Below are positions 47,296-58,692 of a stretch of 64,000 nucleotides of DNA, piece by piece; position 1 is the stretch's first letter, and each line of letters opens with the position of its first letter. The translations under genes and the position numbers were made by a program. Where the stretch lies: the NCBI GenBank assembly GCA_025603075.1, contig MU626333.1, forward strand, positions 1-64,000, written 5' to 3'. The notes under the pieces are model-generated. The model made no database searches and had not been told where the DNA came from. It saw only the letters and a program-made list of their open reading frames with translations. Source of the DNA: Neoconidiobolus thromboides FSU 785. Taxonomy: Eukaryota > Entomophthoromycota > Entomophthoromycetes > Entomophthorales > Neoconidiobolaceae.

Positions 47296-47479
47296 AGTAA
47301 TTGCTCTTTTAATATCAAAACAAACATTTTTCTTATCTAAGTTGGATTTGAAATATACCCAATTTAAATGATTAAAGAAATTAGAGATTGAGATTTAATT
47401 TTCATCATGTAAGAATCAAAATAGAAAAAAAGTAGATTATATTTAATCATTTCTTTAAGTATATCTACTAATTGATTAT

Positions 47480-49853
47480 TATATGGAGTTGTCCAAATTG
47501 ATTTTAGAAATTAATCCAAATTTTAAGTTTTTAAATTTGCATCTTTAATGTGACGGTTAAATCTAAAAAGCCCAAAATTAAATCTCTTTATTTAAAACTT
47601 ATTTTAATTGTTTCCTTTTCTTAAATAGTTAATTTTTCTAACTATATGTTTTATGTTATTTCTGTTGAATATTTAATAAATATATAGTATATAACTATGT
47701 AATTGTATAAATAGAGTTATTTGACTTTATTTTTTGTTGAAATAAAAATAAAATGCAAACTTTCATAACTAAATTTCGAAATGGAATTTTGGAAAATTTC
47801 AATACAATAGGGAGGAGTACACAATATAAACATTGTAATTCATTTATATCAATTTTGAGAGCTACTTACAACAACCTAAGGTTTATGGAATTTTATAACA
47901 AAACGAACTAAAGAAAAGATATATTATCAAAGTTTACTATCGATAGTAATAAACTTAATCAAGCAATGTATAAAATTAGTGCTTTAAGGAAAACAGGAAA
48001 TAAAAATCAACAGGTAGCATTATCATTAACTATAGCTTTAGTATATTCTTTTGATGAATGTAAAGGTATTGGGTTTAATATAAATAGAAATCAATATGAT
48101 TATTCAAAAATAAGTAATAATAATAAAATATCAACATTACAACCTATTATTAAAAATACAAAAAAAAAAGATAAGTAAATTGAAACCACTGTACAATATT
48201 TACTAAATGATTCGACTATTTCATCAAGATTCAATAAAAATAATAATGATAGTAAATATATCAGATAATATATATATTGAATAAAAGTAGAAGAATGATA
48301 CGTAGTAAACATTCTAATGATTTGAAAGATAAAGCAGTAGCTAGATCGACATTTTTTAAATATATACCAAGTAATTTCAAAAATGCAGCAAGAAAAACAG
48401 ATCTATGTAATACATGTAATCAGTATATAGTTAGAAAAAAGTTATCTGAAAATAAAATAAATACAGCGATAGAAAACGAAGCAGAGATAGAAGAAATTTT
48501 CAACGAATAAGAAAAATTATAAAAATGATAAAAATTCTGTGTTGATACTTAAAAAAACATATTTAATGAAACTATTAAAAAATTGGACAATAAGAGTTGT
48601 ATAATAATTTTAGATTTTAAACAAAATATGGAAATAGGAACAAGACCAGATTCAATAAATTTAGACCATTATGATAAACAAGGTATATCAGTATTAGGCT
48701 TTGGTGTTTTATATTTAAAAGGTGATAAAGCAATAGGCAAAGTTTACTTTGATTATTTATCTGAAATACTAAATCATGATTCAGCATATGCAGGAGATTG
48801 TTTAATTGATTTAATCTCTACAGAGCTTTTATTTAAAAAGTTTACAAAAATTGATATATGAGCAGATACACGAAATCATTTTAAGTCTCAAGAGTTTCTA
48901 TATTATATATTTAAACAAGTCTCTAAAATAAATAGTAGTTTAAATATTGATGTTAATTTTTTTGCTGAATATCATGGAAAAAGTATAGTTGATGGACATT
49001 TTGGAAACCTTTTAAAATGGAAAAGTAGTTTTAAAGCATTAAGTAAAATAGAAATATTAATCAATTAATTTCAAGATTTGAAACTTTTATTTGTGAACAT
49101 AAAATTAATAACTCGACTGTTAATAATGGGAAAACAGATGTAATTTTTAAAAAGTATGAAGGAAACAAAAATAACAAAAGAATAATGGAAATACGGGGCA
49201 TTAAGAAGTACTTAGATTTTATTAAACATAGCAACAAACTACATTGTCATTCAGTATCTGATACATAAAAAAAGCGATATAGTTCCACTTAAAGTTATAG
49301 AGTCTATGAAAAATAGAAAAATTAAAAGATCAATCCTAGCTTACCTTACAAAGATAACAGAGAATCTAAAAATTTCGATATTTACTAAGCAAGTAAGCAG
49401 TTTGTTGAATAATAGAAATAGATTATTAAATGTTACTATTACTTAAGTTATTAATAGCTAAGTTAATAAATAGTCAAAGAACAAGTAATTATAATAATGT
49501 GTAAAAACTATTGTTATATTACTTGTACTATATAGGGATGGTTAATTATAGTTTTGGGACTAACCACTCCCTCCCATATAGCTATTTATTAACTTGGCAA
49601 TATATTAATAATGTAATTATAACATTAAAATAGTTTATTTATTTGATAACAAATCTACAATATTAGTTATAAAGTAGTCAATAATAAACATTTCTCAATA
49701 AAATTTCATGACAATATGTATTTAAGATCTATTAAAAATTCAGCTAACTTGCAGTATAAACTAGAATAGAATGATTTAGAACTGTGTCTGGATACTCTTG
49801 TTTTAATAAAAAATTGGATAAAATAATAAAACTAATTCAGACAACCCCATATA
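47480..49853 (+). mobile_element. TE1: TIR DNA transposon, complete ends, dead transposase
   Basis: About 2.37 kb. The two ends are imperfect inverted repeats (22 of 27 bases match): TATATGGAGTTGTCCAAATT on the left and, read inward, TATATGGGGTTGTCTGAATT on the right. Three further partial copies lie at 1-203, 21240-22317 and 22543-24146, which defines the family and its boundaries. The interior carries a broken transposase. The superfamily is not assigned. Exact ends may shift by 1-2 bases because the flanks are TA-rich, and a TA target duplication is possible. Confidence 0.8.
47966..49100 (+). pseudogene. Decayed DDE-type transposase of TE1
   Basis: Fragments in shifting frames resemble one protein. 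Open pieces include 47966-48178, 48277-48510 (Cys-containing, CNTCNQYIVRKK) and 48583-48861. The last carries IIILDFKQN with a candidate first catalytic Asp, then LDHYDKQGISVLGFGVLYLK. It stops at TGA 48859, directly before ADTRNHF, where an intact relative would probably read a Trp codon before the second Asp. About 50 codons on is FAEYHGKSIVDGHFG, a candidate third acidic residue. At least two stops and frame changes make it non-functional. The DDE assignment rests on motif spacing and context, not on a named family. Confidence 0.6.
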
Positions 49854-50741
49854 TTGTATGTCATTTTGGACTATAAAAATATGACAAAAACTGATTCCAG
49901 ATATAAACATTAGGGATTCGACTCCTTGTCTAGTTGCTATTTTTGTAATTTTTTCTTGGTATAAAGACTATATTATCTATCATAAAATAACAATGTAATA
50001 TCTTTCACTGCAGTAGTAGCAAGCAAATATCCTGATAAAATATCCGTTTTTGGGTAAAATGAATTTCATCCAACCAACAATTGATTTAATTATAAATGCA
50101 GCTACAGATAATGTTTAAAGGACAATGTTTCAAATGATTTTAATTAAAATCCATACTGATATTGTTAGAAAACTAAAGCTAGTTTTAGGTTCAAAGTTAG
50201 TATTATTCTTTCATATTGCAATTTTATTTTCTATTTGTGACGTATTTTTAATGGTATAGAGATAAATTACCATCAAAAGTGGATTTATCTGGACACTAAT
50301 TTACTTCCTTTTTTATTCTGTTATTTGTCTGTCTTTGTACAAAATAAAGTCTTCATTATTAGTTAAACACTGAAGCAAAAAAAGACATTTATATTTGGTA
50401 ATTATAATAAATGTCTAATGTTTTGGGAATATTTAAACTACTATTTTATACGATAACCTAAGGATTTTAGCTATGTAATACAAAACAATATTCAAAGTTA
50501 GTAAAGTGGTAAAGTTGAAGCTTGTTTATTTTTCAAGTAATTGAAATATGTTTAATTTTACAATAATAATTATTACAACTCATTTTAACAATAAAATTTA
50601 ATACCAAACTTATATACTTAAGACAGCGTCACGATAACTATTAGTAATACATTAACTCAATCACTTTAATTAAGTACATTTCGTCACTCAATTTTGTTTT
50701 TTTTTTGATAGGAAATTATCAATAATTTATCATACTCTGCT
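49854..50741. other. Intergenic region
   Basis: 3' flank of the myotubularin gene; no gene recognised. Confidence 0.5.
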
Positions 50742-52569
50742 TTAATTTTCCATAAAGCTGGTAATTTTGACTGAAAAAGATTCATCACTATTTGATTTTG
50801 AGCTAATGGGTAACAAAGGCAACGAAGGTGGAGGAGAATGATAGTTCAATTCTTCATCCCTACGGCAAAACAAAGCTGACCAATATTTAAGGTATCTGGT
50901 ATCAGCAATAATACTTTTATTATTATCAATATCAGTTGAATAAATTGGATTAATGTATTGATCTTTATCCGACATGATTTTCGACCAAATCGAATACGTG
51001 CTATTAAATAAATTAGGTTGCTGTTTTAAGTCCTGTTCTCTATCAAATAAAAAGTTAGCAAATTGACAAGAATAAGTATGTTGATATAAATGTATCAAAA
51101 ACTTTTCATTAAATTCAAACATGGTTGGATTCTGTGTCCAAAGTTGATACGTACAGTCTAAAAATTGATGAAAAATTGGGCTTGTTTCTTTATCCTGTTC
51201 CGGTTTAGCTGAAGCATATTGATAAAACTTATTTTGCATATTGGAAAGCAAACTTGGGCTACTAGTATGATTCAATTGAATAGAAGAATTATCTACAAAT
51301 GCTTTGCTTTTTGTCAAATGCCCACATCGACTACGAAATTTATATCCAAAACTTATCCAGTCCTTTTCAATTAATATACAAAACCCTTTTATAGTGCGAT
51401 AAAAGGGATCCAGGCATAGCGCAGAAAGTGAAGTGATTTGGGCTGTACGATCCCAGCCATCGGAACAATGTACAACAACGTGAGAATCTAATTCATCAAC
51501 ATGCTTTATTACTTGGTTAGTAGCGTCCATTATTGTTCGAATATGCTTAAGCCAATTGCTTTTGGTTAATTGTATTCTACTAATGACTCCTTTCCCATCT
51601 GCAATGCAAATAGCTTCATTTAATTTATTAAGTGATTCCCTTACTACATGTATATTTTCTATACCCATGAACTCTCTTTTACAGTTGGGATAAAAGTCCA
51701 TATTCTCCGAACCTGCACCAATAGCTTGATTAGCCATAGCATTAACCCCAGGTCTTGCATCAACAATAAGGTTATCTTTTGAAGGTTTGGTTTCAAAAAT
51801 AGCTTGAATTAATCTTTCATCTTGGTACGAGCGATTTTTTTGAATACCAAGTAGTGGCTGACTACATCTTGTAATAGAAGATCCATTTGGATGTAAATAA
51901 GTTAATACTGGAAGTCGACATTTACTTCGATATTTACAAGCATATTTTAAAACCGCATCACTTACTGATGTTGGGACTACTAAGGTGCTAGGATAAGTAG
52001 GGCTAAAATTATAACTAGAATTAATCGTTGTGAATCTCCAGCTATTGCTGTTTGTTTCTATTCCCATACGTCGGAACTCTTCCATAGGTTCGTAGATCTT
52101 CCAGCCCTGTTCACGTTTGAAGGTAAATGGGGTACGAGGCTCAAAATAAAACGCATAAACACTAGTAATAGCATCTGAAATTATAAAAATATAAAATCAA
52201 TTTTTCAGAAAAATAGATTAGAGTTTACCTATGCAAGTTAACTTCTTAATGGAATCAAAAGCGTCTAATACAAGGCTTTGAGATTTAAAAGAAAGTACAA
52301 AAAAAAGAAAGTGATGGCATTTAATTTCTAAAGGATATTTACCATCATCAGTTAAAGGTAGACATTGTACGGATGAAATCAAAGAATAAGTAACCCATTT
52401 TTCTTCATTTGGATGAGAGAAAATGAGATGGTGTGGGGTTAAATGTAAAGTTCCAATTAGGGTCTCTGAGTGCATTAAAAGACTTACATCATTTACCTTA
52501 ATATATTTAATTGGAAGTTGTGATTTTCAAATGACTTATAGTTACCTTGGTTACTTTTATATGTTCCAT
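50742..52569 (-). CDS. Myotubularin-family phosphoinositide 3-phosphatase (MTMR6/7/8-like), three exons
   Basis: Exons 52569-52546, 52496-52229 and 52174-50742 (minus strand; introns 49 and 54 bp) join in frame to 574 residues. The tiny first exon gives MEHIKVTK, followed by VNDVSLL, matching the N-terminus of MTMR6-type proteins. A PH-GRAM domain covers about residues 1-110. The phosphatase domain has the complete active site HCSDGWDRT (Cys334, Arg340), plus family blocks FPVLTYLHP-like RLPVLTYLHP, DARPGVNAMANQA, NIHVVRESL and TIKGFCILIEKDWISFGYKF. It removes the 3-phosphate from PI3P and PI(3,5)P2 on endosomes and vacuoles. A low-complexity insert (about residues 390-425) precedes the conserved SPIFHQFLDC. 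There is no FYVE domain or long C-terminal extension. All catalytic residues are present, so it should be an active enzyme. Confidence 0.93.
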
Positions 52570-53379
52570 TATAAAATTAAATTTGCATATATTTGAATAA
52601 ATAGTTGGCTTAATAATAACAACTTATTTTTATTTATTTTCCTTTGTCATTAACTAATTTTCAAGTGACAACTGTTGTTTTTATTGGCTTGTTATTGCAT
52701 TTTGTTCTTTCATTGGATATTTTAGATTTAAGTTGAAGGGAAAATATTATTATAATTTGATGGTTAACAATAAATCAGGTATATTAAATTTAATATATAT
52801 AATATAATATAAACTACAATACAAAGGTAGATTAAAGATAAAATTATAATGAATCAATAATATATATATATAATATCTTAATAATAGAACGTCTTTAAAA
52901 AAGGAGTGAATATGGTCTTACTTAACAGCTTTTATTTTATTTATTTGCTTATTAAAATAAAAAACATTTAAAATGAACACTTATTTAAACCTACATATAT
53001 TTTAATATCAAATAAACTTTGCTGGGTTATTTATATATCTAACTAATAAATGGATCATTGATACTAGACCAATAAATTATAAATAAATCAAAAATAAATT
53101 AAAAAGTAAAATATACGCATAATGCTTTTGAGTAGATGATGAAGAAAGGAGACTGTGTTTTAAATTGTTAACAAATTTAATTAGTATTTTTTAACATTTC
53201 AATAGCTCAACTAAATCTTCAATTACACTGTTTCATTATCCACCAAAAAATGCTTGATATAAAGGTAAATATCGAAATTAATAATAAAATGTTAATAAGT
53301 TAAGCCGGGTATTCTTTTACTCTCATAGCTAATTTACTGAGTTATATTTTAAAATAATAATAGTAATAGTAACAAATAG
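52570..53379. other. Divergent intergenic region, myotubularin / secreted-protein cluster
   Basis: No gene. Marks the boundary between a conserved gene and the secreted-protein array. Confidence 0.5.
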
Positions 53380-53388
53380 TATAAAAGG
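53380..53388 (+). promoter_or_regulatory. TATA box of SSP-1
   Basis: TATAAAAGG, 84 bases before the ATG. The word AGTATAAAA is shared by all four intact family members at 79-84 bases. Confidence 0.7.
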
Positions 53389-53463
53389 CTTGAGTTTTCT
53401 AGTAAACAAAATTATAAACAGTCAATACACACATAGTAATTTCAAATTAATAATAGTAGAATA

Positions 53464-53739
53464 ATGTTTAAATCCTTTTTACTCTTATTCTTATCCTTAT
53501 ATTTTGTTACTGGCTCCAAAATAATTAAAGCAGGTACTAAAATAGTTACAGAAGTAGCTAAAGACATGTCTCATCGTTATGTTGTTGGTAAAATGGAAGA
53601 TCAAACACCAAAGCCAAATACGGATGCACCAAAATTTCAAATGCCAAAACCTACAAAGCTAGGTGTTGAATATTTTAATGAGTATCAAAAAAAGAGATTT
53701 GGAAGAAGTTGGATTAAAAAAATCGTTAAAAGCCTTTAA
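53464..53739 (+). CDS. Small secreted basic protein, family member 1 (SSP-1)
   Basis: A 91-residue protein with a signal peptide (MFKSFLLLFLSLYFVTGS, 1-18) and a mature part of about 73 residues rich in Lys and without Cys. Blocks shared with SSP-2 and SSP-4 are AGTKIVTEVAKD, HRYVVGKMEDQ, a Pro/Lys-rich linker, PTKLGVE, and the C-terminal FGRSWIKKIVKSL. The C-terminal 12 residues are likely an amphipathic cationic helix. No known domain is recognised. A secreted role outside the cell or in the wall is inferred from the signal peptide alone; an effector or membrane-active peptide are both possible. The TATA box, conserved start context and paralogues make it a real gene. Confidence 0.8.
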   Translation: MFKSFLLLFLSLYFVTGSKIIKAGTKIVTEVAKDMSHRYVVGKMEDQTPKPNTDAPKFQMPKPTKLGVEYFNEYQKKRFGRSWIKKIVKSL

Positions 53740-54825
53740 CTGAATAATAAATTGTTATTTTTATAAGATCCTTTATAAACTATATTACTATTATTCGATG
53801 TTTTATTTTATAAAGTCCTTTAAAAGTAATTTATATCTTATTATAAGTAGTTTTTAGATTAATAAAGCTAAACAATTATAATTTAATAGTCAAGGTAATC
53901 ACTGTATAGTCAGTTTACTTAGAAGTTAATCACTATCTATATCAATAACAACTACATGTGCATTTTATTATAACAGTAGGATAAGTTTGTAATAGATTTC
54001 CTTCTACCACAATTAAACAAACGTTTTGTTCTATTTTTATTTAATAGACTAACTATTCTCAATGATTGTAAATTCGATTGTAGTTGATTTAACTTATTAA
54101 ATATATTCAGATCTCTTATACCTAGCCCTATATATATAGTAGCTTAGTTTGTGAGTGGTATTGATTTGTTTTTTTCAGTGAAGAGTATCTTTATTTACAC
54201 TTAGTAGTTAATATTGCAAGTATCAACCTTAATTCCACAAAGAGTAGGCCTAAACAATCATTTAATTAATAAGTTACTATAACTAATGATTTTATTTTTT
54301 CTTGTAATTAATTTACTGAGTGCTTATCTATGTCAATTATTCATTGTATGTTTTAATAAACAGCAAGTTACAAAAATGAATTGAAAGTAATAAAGTCATA
54401 GGCTGTAAGTAAAAACATAACCTCAATATTTTGGAATTAAATATCAAAAATCTTAAGATGGTGCTATAAAATGGAATAAATTTGACTATGAAATTAATTT
54501 AGGAATTAATATATTATTTAAAAATATGTGAGCAAGTTATTAGTTAACAGTTCTTGATTTATTTTTTATTCATTAAAATAGAAGAAGTATTCAATAGAAT
54601 TTTTATTTCAAACTTACTATTATTACATTTAATATTAGATGAATCTAGCTACATCATCATTATCTTTAAATTATAAACAAGTTATCGTAATTAATTAATA
54701 CACTAAAATACGAATTAGAAACAAATAAATAAATTTTTGAATCATAGTAATTTGGCACCCTATTATGGTTGCTACAGATATGTAAAAGTACTTTATATAA
54801 AACTATAAAGCGAAACTAATAACAT

Positions 54826-54934
54826 AATTTGGAGATGTATTTTTGTATTTGAGAATTTTACTAACAATTTTTCCACTCAAATAGTGCTTAAAAGATAGAA
54901 AAATAATGAAGCCAAAAAAAAACATCCTCATTTG
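54826..54934 (-). mobile_element. MITE-A copy
   Basis: Starts AATTTGGAGATGTATTTTTG, contains TTTCCACTCAAATAGTGCTT and ends AACATCCTCATTT. Confidence 0.85.
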
Positions 54935-55145
54935 GATAAATAAAGTTAATTATCCATATTATTTCATAGCTTATCTATTAAATTTATATTAAAAATAAAA
55001 ATGGCTTAAATATAACAATATTCCAGTAAAGATATTAGCATCATGTATTAAATAACAATAATTGAATATAAAGTTTTAAAAATTCACTAAAAAATTGCCT
55101 TAAAAAGTAAATAAAAAACAAAAAAATATATCAATATTTTTAAAG

Positions 55146-55163
55146 TGAACTCGTGGTATTAAA
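55146..55163 (+). promoter_or_regulatory. Upstream block shared by SSP-2 and SSP-3
   Basis: TGAACTCGTGGTATTAAA here, TGAACTCGTAGTATTAAA at 57742. In both, it lies 167-203 bases before the ATG and is followed by an ATGAATTCAT block. Confidence 0.45.
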
Positions 55164-55265
55164 ATAAATATATTGATATTTGAAAATATGAATTCATGCT
55201 GATAAAAGCACCAATATTAATGCTTTAACAAAAAACTTTGTATTAATAAAAATAAAAATCAATAG

Positions 55266-55274
55266 TATAAAAGG
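55266..55274 (+). promoter_or_regulatory. TATA box of SSP-2
   Basis: TATAAAAGG, 83 bases before the ATG at 55349. Confidence 0.7.
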
Positions 55275-55348
55275 GATACAATTTCAAGAAGACAAAAGCA
55301 TTAAGCAATTAATATAAATACAATAGTCTAAGTAAAAACAGCTGAATC

Positions 55349-55624
55349 ATGTTCAAATTCTTCTTATTCTTCCTCTTATCTTTATACTTTGTTACTGGTT
55401 CTGGGATACTCAGAGCAGGTGTTAAATTAGGCACGGAGGTAGCCAAGGATTTAGCTCATCGTTATGTTGTCGGTAAAGCGGAAGATCAAATACCAAAGCC
55501 AAAGACAAATGTACCAAAACTTCCAGTATATAAACCAACAAAATTAGGTGTTGAGCTATTCAATAAGTATCATAATAAGAAGTTCGGAAAGAGATGGGTT
55601 AAAAAGATCGTCAATAGTCTTTAA
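55349..55624 (+). CDS. Small secreted basic protein, family member 2 (SSP-2)
   Basis: A 91-residue paralogue of SSP-1 and SSP-4. The signal peptide is MFKFFLFFLLSLYFVTGS, followed by GILRAGVKLGTEVAKDLAHR, identical to SSP-4. The second half diverges: KPTKLGVELFNKYHNKKFG, then the conserved KRWVKKIVNSL end. No Cys and no known domain. The 3' flank also matches that of SSP-4 (AATAAAAATTtGATATTTTT type), so SSP-2 and SSP-4 arose by a fairly recent segmental duplication even though SSP-3 and a dead copy now lie between them. Function unknown; secreted by signal peptide. Confidence 0.82.
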   Translation: MFKFFLFFLLSLYFVTGSGILRAGVKLGTEVAKDLAHRYVVGKAEDQIPKPKTNVPKLPVYKPTKLGVELFNKYHNKKFGKRWVKKIVNSL

Positions 55625-56494
55625 CTTAATAAAAATTTGATATTTTTGTTAGATTTGACTACATTTTATATTATTGCTATTGAATTCTAATTTTATTAAA
55701 CGTTTATAAGTTCGACTTTTATCAAATGTAATTTTAAAGTTTTAGGATCAAAAAACCCCTTAACCTCGATGACCTAGAGTAGTTATTATGTGATGAGTTC
55801 GTTTATGAACTAGCCAAAAACTATGATGATGACTAATCATTAATTACCTTTTAATATTACAGCGGAATCTGGTTTCCAGTAGATTGCTTAACATACAATC
55901 AGAAACAAATACTTTATGATCCGTTTATTATCTAACTAACATCAGTCATTCCCGTTAACTACAGCTTTTAATTGAACTCAATCTGAGTTATTAAATACTT
56001 TTAGATATCTCATGACCAATCCTAGGATAACACAATAGTTTGAGTTTTAGGAAATACTGTTTTATTTTGTAAGCTCAAAGCTGCTTTGCACTGTGATATG
56101 TAATTAATGCTACTGATGATAAACCTGAGGTCTCATAAATATTGGTGCAGAAACAACTATTCGCTTCAAATTTAGATTTTTCAAGAGGTTCTTATATCTA
56201 ATGTATGTTAGCTCTTGACATGGTTTGTTTATTGAAGGTTTACATAAAAAACTTATTTAGTATTTTGATAAATGTTAGGTTATCGAGGCTGAATTGAAGA
56301 CCATGAAATTATGGACTAGTACCAAAAATAAAACAAGCTTACTTTATTTCAAAATAGTATGATGGTAAAGAGGATTAAATTGTCAAATATAATAAATATA
56401 GTTTTGAAAGATACGTCGATTTTGACTTCATTACTTTATTTCTCTTATGTTAAAATTTTAATATGACTATAAAACGGAATGATAAAAGTACAAA

Positions 56495-56600
56495 ACGAGG
56501 GATATATCTTTTGTGTTTAAGAATTTTATCAAGAATTTTTTCACTTAAATAATGCTTAAAGGATCGAAAAAGTGATGAAGCCAAAAAAACGTCTCCAAAT
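56495..56600 (-). mobile_element. MITE-A copy (diverged)
   Basis: Starts ACGAGGGATATATCTTTTGT, contains TTTTCACTTAAATAATGCTT and ends ACGTCTCCAAAT. Confidence 0.75.
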
Positions 56601-57549
56601 GAACTTTTGTGAAAGAGACTTTTTTCAATAAAGTGATATACCAAATAAGGTGTTTTAGGTTCACCTATTAAACTATTACATGACAAGCAATCCCATTAAC
56701 TTTTATTAAAAGTGGCTTATTTCTTTAAAATGCAATAAATGTATATATTAAATAACAAGCTTTTAAAACAGCCAACACATAATAATCTAAAGGCTCTGTA
56801 AACAAACTATAAAGTGTTGCTATTAAATCAGTATTGAAAAAATTACTGGATATATTTTATTTTAAAAATATTTAGAAAACTGCTATAAAAAAATAACATA
56901 AGGCATTTACAAATAAAGAAATAAAAATAAAATTTTAAACTTAACTTTATAATTGAGCTATTGATTAAGTTTGTCAAGAGTATTATAAAAATTGAAACTG
57001 TTGTATTAGAATATCATATAAAGTAAAAAGATTCGAAGTTATACAGACATCTAGTATGTATACTTATTTAGTAAGTTGAGTTGTTTATATAGGATTGAAG
57101 GATTAACATATCTAAGTAATTCACCTCAATTGTCCCAAATTATTATATGAAAACTCCCTTTTTTTCTACTTCCGCAACCTATCATGTCCGTTTGAGTATA
57201 CAAAGGAACAAATTTAAATGAGTTCAATATAATTTCTTATCGTCTTTGGATGGTTTATAGGAAACTGAAAGTCTTCCCGCAATCTAATAGTTCCTACAAA
57301 CACCTTGCTTACCTTTATGGTATCTTATCTCGCTCTAATTTACAAATAGGTAAAAACGCTTAAAAGTTATAAATTGACTGTTTTAAGATTATTAAATTAA
57401 TTAAAAATATTAAAATCTGAATATGGAAGTGGCATTTTCGTTTTAATATTCAACTAAAGATTATTTTAAAATTTATTTCAAAAGAATAAACAAAATATTG
57501 AAGATAGAAATGACATTACTATAAATAACCTTTATAGAATAATAGATTG

Positions 57550-57592
57550 AATAATTTAATAAGAATGATTTAATAAGAATGATTTAATAAGA
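57550..57592 (+). repeat. Tandem repeat, about 14-bp unit
   Basis: Three successive copies of ATTTAATAAGAATG, the first and last slightly changed. Confidence 0.8.
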
Positions 57593-57741
57593 ATAATAAA
57601 TAAATAAAAATAAACAAAACAAAATATTCAAACTAGTTTCGTAAATTAAGAACTATATACATTTATGATTAAAAAAGTAAACTGGATGATTACTATAAAA
57701 GTAAATAAATAAATAATAAAAAATAAATTAATATTTTTAAA

Positions 57742-57759
57742 TGAACTCGTAGTATTAAA
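57742..57759 (+). promoter_or_regulatory. Upstream block shared by SSP-3 and SSP-2
   Basis: TGAACTCGTAGTATTAAA, one base different from 55146-55163, 167 bases before the SSP-3 ATG. Confidence 0.45.
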
Positions 57760-57829
57760 GATAAAAATAAAATTAATACTATTAATATTTTGAAAAATGA
57801 ATTCATATCAATGTAGGGAAAGCAGATAG

Positions 57830-57838
57830 TATAAAAAG
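57830..57838 (+). promoter_or_regulatory. TATA box of SSP-3
   Basis: TATAAAAAG, 79 bases before the ATG at 57909. Confidence 0.7.
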
Positions 57839-57908
57839 CATCCGATTCATAAGAAATAAAAGTATCAATCAATATAGTATATAATAACTGATAGCTAACA
57901 TTCATAAA

Positions 57909-58223
57909 ATGATGATTAAATTTTACTTATTCTTCCTCTTATTCTTATACTTTGCTGCTTCTTCTAGAACATCTAAAGTGATTAAAGCAGCTGAAGGAGT
58001 AGGGAAAATAATTACAGATCAAGTTCATAGCTTTGGAACTGAAAAGTTGACAGGGAATTCAAACCGAAGACCAAGCTCACAATCAAAGATAAAAGTTCAA
58101 GTAGAGCCAAAGTCAACCCCAGTTCTACCAAAAGCATCAAAATCTGAAAAAGATTTCGTTCATAAGCATGGTTTCATGAACAAGAGCAGAAGCTGGATCC
58201 AAAAGATTGTTAATAAGCTCTAA
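57909..58223 (+). CDS. Small secreted basic protein, diverged family member 3 (SSP-3)
   Basis: A 104-residue protein that shares the signal-peptide core (IKFYLFFLLFLYFAASS), the TATA spacing and upstream block, and the C-terminal SRSWIQKIVNKL with the 91-residue members. The middle is different and Ser/Lys/Pro-rich (KAAEGVGKIITDQVHSFGTE, then NRRPSSQSKIKVQVEPK). No Cys. The second Met (57912) aligns with the start of the paralogues, so either could be used. Conserved ends with a replaced middle suggest rapid change of the mature region under a kept secretion and C-terminal module. Function unknown. Confidence 0.78.
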   Translation: MMIKFYLFFLLFLYFAASSRTSKVIKAAEGVGKIITDQVHSFGTEKLTGNSNRRPSSQSKIKVQVEPKSTPVLPKASKSEKDFVHKHGFMNKSRSWIQKIVNKL

Positions 58224-58584
58224 TCTAATTTAATAAAATTTTGATGCATTTAAGGGGTTGCTAATATTCGCTATTGTTTAAATATAAAATTACTTTTTGC
58301 AAGAAACTTCATATCAGTCTAATTTTGAAAAAAGAAGTTTAGATCCCTAGATTTAGATTGATAAATCAGTAGTCAAATTAATCACAACACAGAGGAATTT
58401 AATGAATTAAAAACTATGATGCCAGCTTAATTCAAAATTGTATTATATAAAAGCAATAACTGTTCATCAATATATCTCTTACTATGATAATCAAACTTAA
58501 TTATTTTATTTATGGTGCTTCATCAATCGATTTTGGTTATCCTTATCTATTAATAGTCCTTTACTAAAAATTGATTTGAAACAT

Positions 58585-58692
58585 TATATGTAAGTGTTTT
58601 TTTCGGTTTCATTGTTTTTTCCATTTTTCAAGCGCTATTTGAATAAAAGATTGCTAGTAAAATTCTTAAACAAAAGAATACATCCCTATATA
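58585..58692 (+). mobile_element. MITE-A copy
   Basis: Contains TTTCAAGCGCTATTTGAATA and ends ATACATCCCTATATAT. Confidence 0.8.

Larger units (their letters stand above)
53740..55265. other. Spacer SSP-1 to SSP-2
   Basis: Contains one MITE (54826) and a promoter block shared with SSP-3 (55146). No gene. Confidence 0.5.
55625..57829. other. Spacer SSP-2 to SSP-3
   Basis: Contains a MITE (56495), a 13-14-bp tandem tract (57550) and the shared SSP promoter block at 57742. A hammerhead-like TGATGAG sequence near 55790 lacks the rest of the ribozyme core. No gene. Confidence 0.5.

Noticed and set aside
48859-48861. In-frame TGA before ADTRNHF as a sign of an altered genetic code
   Set aside because: It lies in a transposase with other stops and frameshifts, and the host genes here end or read normally with the standard code.
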